Below are positions 14,727 to 17,862 of a DNA stretch of 17,862 nucleotides, piece by piece. Origin of the DNA: JBDHTO01 sp039808665 (GTDB lineage Bacteria; Pseudomonadota; Alphaproteobacteria; Paracaedibacterales; JAKBAR01); the NCBI GenBank assembly GCA_039808665.1, contig JBDHTO010000012.1:1-17862 (forward strand). The letters are read 5' to 3'. The translations under genes were made by a program, and so were the position numbers. Positions within the stretch are counted from its first letter, which is position 1; each line of letters starts with the position of its first letter. The notes below the pieces were generated by a model. That model was not told the origin of the DNA. It searched no databases and saw nothing but the letters and a program-made list of their open reading frames with translations.

Positions 14727-17603
14727 TTATGCAAGTGCACCATGGCAATGCTTATATTTTTTACCACTACCACAAGGGCAATCAGCGTTTCGTTGAAGGG
14801 GAGCCTCGAAGGTTTCCTCCTTCTTTGACGATGCTTTTTTTGTGACCTTTTTTGTCTCTGTCTTTTTTGTAGTTGTGGTCTTTTTTGATGCAGGTGCTTT
14901 TTTTGCGCCGTTTGCTGCATTTGCCGGTGTTGGCATTTTTACAACTTTGGGACGTTTTTTGATTTCCGGCTCCATCTCAACGCCACCAAAAGCACGCGTC
15001 ACGGGATTGATAAGTTGTGGAGAGTTTGGTCTTTGAAGCTCTTCGTCATTATTAACCCAGTTGGGCAATAGCTCTTCCAAGTCATCAAAATCAATCTCAG
15101 GATCCAGCATATTTGCAATATTTGCTGGGCTCCCCGTTGGGACATCAAATCGAGAAAGCACACTTGTTACATCCTCACGCAGATGCTTGAGCATGACTTG
15201 GAAGAGGTTGAATGCTTCACGTTTGTATTCGTTCAAAGGGTTGCTTTGGGCATAGGCACGTAGGTTGATACCCTGACGAAGGTGATCAAGAGTAAGAAGG
15301 TGTTCTTTCCACACAGTATCAAGTGTACGGAGAAGAACCATTCGTTCAGTGTAACGAAGTGCTTCTTCTTGTCCTTTTTCCTTTTCAAGATAAGCTTTAT
15401 CTGATTCTTGAATAATACGCTCAACCATCTCAACTTCTGCGATACCTTCGCTTTCTGCCCACTGTTTAACGGGAAGATCCAGGTTAAGTGTGCGGTGGAT
15501 CCCAGCCTTGAGCCCATCAAGATCCCATTCCTCCATCAAAGATTCAGCAGGAATGTGATCGTGTACCATATCTTCGATGGCTTCGTGACGCATGGCCGTA
15601 ATCATTTCAGCAATATCAGAATCTTTCATGATCTCAAGACGTTGTTGATAAACGATTTTACGTTGGTCGTTCATCACATCATCATAACGAAGGAGATGTT
15701 TTCGAATATCAAAGTTTCTGGCTTCAACCTTTTGCTGAGCGCGCTCAAGGGCTTTGCTGATCCATGTGTGGGAAATGGCTTCACCCTCTTGGACACCAAG
15801 GCGACGCAGCATATTATCCAGACGCTCTGATCCAAAAATACGCATCAAATCATCTTCGAGGGAGACATAAAACTTAGATCCTCCAGGATCACCCTGACGA
15901 CCTGCACGACCACGAAGCTGGTTATCGATACGGCGGCTTTCGTGGCGCTCTGTACCAATGACAAAAAGCCCACCAGCTTGGCGTACCGTTTCGGCATCAA
16001 TGACATGATTTTTCTCAAGTTCCTTGATCTTCGCAGAGGATTGCTTCTCATCCATGTCTTTTGTGGCTTCTTCAATCATCATGTCCAAGTTGCCACCAAG
16101 TTTAATGTCGGTACCTCGACCGGCCATGTTTGTGGCAATGGTCACAGCACCAACACAACCCGCTTGGGCAATGATGCCAGCTTCTTGTTCATGGTAGCGG
16201 GCATTGAGAACTTGGTGAGGGATCTTTTCTTTTTTCAAAAGGCCTGAAAGAAACTCAGATTTTTCAATGCTGACGGTTCCCACCAAAACAGGTTGTTTGC
16301 GACTGTGACATTCTTTGATGAGTTTGATGACTGCATCAAATTTTTCTTTTGAGGTCAGGTAAACATCATCATCGTGATCGATACGCTTTACAGAGACGTT
16401 TGTGGGGATTTCAATGGTACGAACCTTATAAATTTCCTCAAACTCTGCGGCTTCGGTCATGGCTGTACCTGTCATGCAGGCAAGCTTTTTATAAAGACGG
16501 AAGTAGTTTTGATAGGTAATCGACGCAAGGGTTTGATTTTCCATCTCAACTTCGACGCCCTCTTTGGCTTCCAAAGCTTGGTGGAGGCCATCGGAGTAAC
16601 GACGTCCATCCATCATACGTCCTGTGAATTCGTCGATGATAATAACTTTTCCATCTTTGACAATGTAATCTACATCGCGCGTAAACATTTTGTGAGCGCG
16701 TAAAGCAGAGTTGACGTGGTGAACAACGCTAATGTTTTGGACATCATAGAGATTTCCGCCCTTGATAAGACCAGCCTCATCAAGCATCCGCTCCATTTTC
16801 TCGACACCCGACTCCGTGAGCATGACGGATTTTTGTTTTTCATCTTTTTCAACGTCTGTGGCTTCGAGTTTTGGGATAAAGGCATTGATTGTAATGTAAA
16901 GGTCCGAAGAATCCTCTGCGGAACCAGAAATAATAAGAGGTGTTCTTGCTTCATCGATCAAAATGTTATCGGCTTCGTCAACAATGGCAAAGTTAAAAGG
17001 GCGTTGAACCATGTCTTCCAAACGGAATTTCATGTTGTCACGAAGGTAATCAAATCCAAATTCGTGGTTTGTTCCATAGGTAATGTCACAACCATAAGCT
17101 TGGCGACGTTGCGCATCCGTAAGGCCGTGGACAATTTTTCCAACAGAAAAGCCGAGGAAATTGTAAAGTTTTCCAGCCCATGTGGCGTCACGTGTGACAA
17201 GGTAATCGTTGACCGTTACAACGTGAACGCCTTCACCCTGAAGTGCATTGAGATAAGTCGCAAGTGTTGCCACAAAGGTCTTACCCTCACCGGTTTTCAT
17301 TTCAGAAATCATGCCGTTATGAAGGACGATACCACCGATCATCTGGACATCAAAAAGGCGCATGCCATAAACGCGTTTCCCGGCTTCGCGAACGGTGGCA
17401 AAAGCTTCAATCAAGATATCATCCAGAGTTTCTCCCTCGGAAAGACGCTTTTTAAATACGTCTGTTTTGCCTTGAAGCTCACTATCTGAAAGTTGTTCAT
17501 ATTCCTTTTCAAGGGCAGCGATGTGCTCAACTATTTTTTTTGTTTTTTTGAGATAACGTTCGTTTGCTGAGCCAATAAATTTTTTCAGTAGTGTTGATAG
17601 CAT
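14727..17603 (-). CDS. secA: Protein translocase ATPase SecA
   Basis: The motor that drives unfolded preproteins through SecYEG. From the ATG at 17603 it has 958 residues (an adjacent TTG is less likely). Features in order: Walker A MKTGEGKT with the catalytic lysine at 108; Walker B IVDEADNILIDEARTPLI; the preprotein crosslinking domain; NBD2 with GRGTDI and ERHESRRIDNQLRGRAGRQGDPG; and the helical scaffold and wing domains. A lysine-rich tail follows (about 882-928). The end is a zinc-binding SEC-C motif, CPCGSGKKYKHCH (from 942), which contacts SecB or ribosomes. It is longer than E. coli SecA (901) mainly because of the tail. An AAGAGGA ribosome site lies 6 bases before the ATG. It is transcribed alone and ends at a terminator. 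Confidence 0.98.
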   Translation of the reverse strand: MLSTLLKKFIGSANERYLKKTKKIVEHIAALEKEYEQLSDSELQGKTDVFKKRLSEGETLDDILIEAFATVREAGKRVYGMRLFDVQMIGGIVLHNGMISEMKTGEGKTFVATLATYLNALQGEGVHVVTVNDYLVTRDATWAGKLYNFLGFSVGKIVHGLTDAQRRQAYGCDITYGTNHEFGFDYLRDNMKFRLEDMVQRPFNFAIVDEADNILIDEARTPLIISGSAEDSSDLYITINAFIPKLEATDVEKDEKQKSVMLTESGVEKMERMLDEAGLIKGGNLYDVQNISVVHHVNSALRAHKMFTRDVDYIVKDGKVIIIDEFTGRMMDGRRYSDGLHQALEAKEGVEVEMENQTLASITYQNYFRLYKKLACMTGTAMTEAAEFEEIYKVRTIEIPTNVSVKRIDHDDDVYLTSKEKFDAVIKLIKECHSRKQPVLVGTVSIEKSEFLSGLLKKEKIPHQVLNARYHEQEAGIIAQAGCVGAVTIATNMAGRGTDIKLGGNLDMMIEEATKDMDEKQSSAKIKELEKNHVIDAETVRQAGGLFVIGTERHESRRIDNQLRGRAGRQGDPGGSKFYVSLEDDLMRIFGSERLDNMLRRLGVQEGEAISHTWISKALERAQQKVEARNFDIRKHLLRYDDVMNDQRKIVYQQRLEIMKDSDIAEMITAMRHEAIEDMVHDHIPAESLMEEWDLDGLKAGIHRTLNLDLPVKQWAESEGIAEVEMVERIIQESDKAYLEKEKGQEEALRYTERMVLLRTLDTVWKEHLLTLDHLRQGINLRAYAQSNPLNEYKREAFNLFQVMLKHLREDVTSVLSRFDVPTGSPANIANMLDPEIDFDDLEELLPNWVNNDEELQRPNSPQLINPVTRAFGGVEMEPEIKKRPKVVKMPTPANAANGAKKAPASKKTTTTKKTETKKVTKKASSKKEETFEAPLQRNADCPCGSGKKYKHCHGALA

Positions 17604-17615
17604 CAAAATTCCTCT

Positions 17616-17631
17616 TAAATCCCGGGATTTA
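17616..17631. promoter_or_regulatory. Perfect 16-bp palindrome in the secA leader
   Basis: TAAATCCCGGGATTTA reads the same on both strands. It lies immediately upstream of the secA ribosome binding site and 13 bases before the ATG. It could be an operator for a dimeric regulator, or in RNA a 6-bp hairpin with a CCGG loop next to the Shine-Dalgarno sequence. No known family site was recognised. Confidence 0.45.
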
Positions 17632-17689
17632 TCATGACATTTGGAATATTTCTACCACGATAAAGCATTGAAAGGGTAGCATTTTATCC

Positions 17690-17718
17690 TTGTCACCATC
17701 TTAATTGTGTCCTAGAAC
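17690..17718 (+). promoter_or_regulatory. Candidate promoter of the divergent lipoprotein gene
   Basis: TTGTCA (17690-17695, five of six matches to TTGACA) is followed by a 17-base spacer and TAGAAC (17713-17718, four of six matches to TATAAT). Transcription would start about 35-40 bases before the ATG at 17762, leaving room for the AAGGA ribosome site at 17748-17752. Confidence 0.45.
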
Positions 17719-17761
17719 AGACTCAATGGTCTTCTATTTTTTTAACGAAGGAACTACTTTG

Positions 17762-17862
17762 ATGCGAGAAATTTTAACAACACGCATGCTCTCTCTTTTG
17801 GCTGCGTCCTCTTTGGCTCTTGTTCTCACGGCGTGTGATAAACCTGCAGAAGGTGAAAAAGG
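17762..17862 (+). CDS. Lipoprotein, N-terminal fragment (runs off window)
   Basis: Only 33 complete codons are present. They encode a basic start (MREILTTR), a hydrophobic stretch, and a lipobox LTAC at about residues 22-25 followed by DKPAEGEK. This predicts lipidation at the cysteine and attachment to a membrane; Asp after the Cys is the inner-membrane retention signal in E. coli. An AAGGA ribosome site lies 9 bases before the ATG. In many alphaproteobacteria the gene divergent from secA encodes a parvulin-type peptidyl-prolyl isomerase, so this may be such a foldase. That is inference from context, since no catalytic domain is in view. Confidence 0.7.
   Translation, partial: MREILTTRMLSLLAASSLALVLTACDKPAEGEK

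Noticed and set aside
15408..15830. 140-codon + strand frame antisense to secA
   Set aside because: It is fully covered by conserved SecA sequence, with no independent evidence.
16716..17489. 257-codon open frame on the + strand, antisense to secA
   Set aside because: It lies wholly within the well-supported secA gene, has no ribosome site or recognisable family, and its composition reflects the complementary codons of secA.

Overview
The window looks like a chromosomal segment of an alphaproteobacterium. RecO, ParC, FtsK, LolA and SecA all read as alphaproteobacterial versions. The AT-leaning composition, a ProP-type MFS carrier and several small exported proteins of unknown function hint at a host-associated lineage (Holosporales or Rickettsiales-like). 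That placement is inference. Coding density is very high: no gene-free stretch exceeds about 230 bases, and many genes abut or overlap by a few bases. I saw no tRNA, rRNA, CRISPR array, insertion sequence or phage gene.

Layout. (1) Bases 1-3887, + strand: a tight housekeeping run of hisS (3' end only), prfA, rdgB, ychF and recO, serving tRNA charging, translation termination, nucleotide-pool cleaning, a translation-associated GTPase and recombination repair. (2) 3884-4557, - strand: two small exported proteins of unknown function, convergent with recO and overlapping its end by 4 bases. (3) 4688-7414, + strand: parC (topoisomerase IV subunit A), then a 152-residue exported helical protein. 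(4) 7419-10320, - strand: ftsK then lolA, overlapping by 8 bases. (5) 10435-12030, - strand: a compact three-gene unit encoding a small cysteine-rich membrane or exported protein and two type IV pilin-like (pseudopilin) proteins. A TTAA-N7-TTAA sequence, the CtrA recognition pattern, lies just upstream. (6) 12107-14499, - strand: an MHS/ProP-type MFS transporter followed by a family 4 glycosyltransferase. (7) 14500-14726: the longest intergenic stretch. It holds the MFS promoter, a strong bidirectional terminator and a possible 40-codon + strand gene. (8) 14727-17603, - strand: secA, with a lysine-rich tail and an intact zinc-binding end. A perfect 16-bp palindrome sits directly before its ribosome binding site. 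(9) From 17762, + strand: the first 33 codons of a lipoprotein gene, divergent from secA, cut by the window edge.

A recurring theme is the cell envelope. Export (SecA), lipoprotein carriage (LolA), DNA translocation at the septum (FtsK), pilin-like proteins, a surface-sugar-type glycosyltransferase and at least five small exported proteins or lipoproteins lie together. Most of the window is ordinary core genome. The least explained parts are the pseudopilin/cysteine-rich operon, the cryptic 40-codon unit between the MFS gene and secA, and the unassigned exported proteins.
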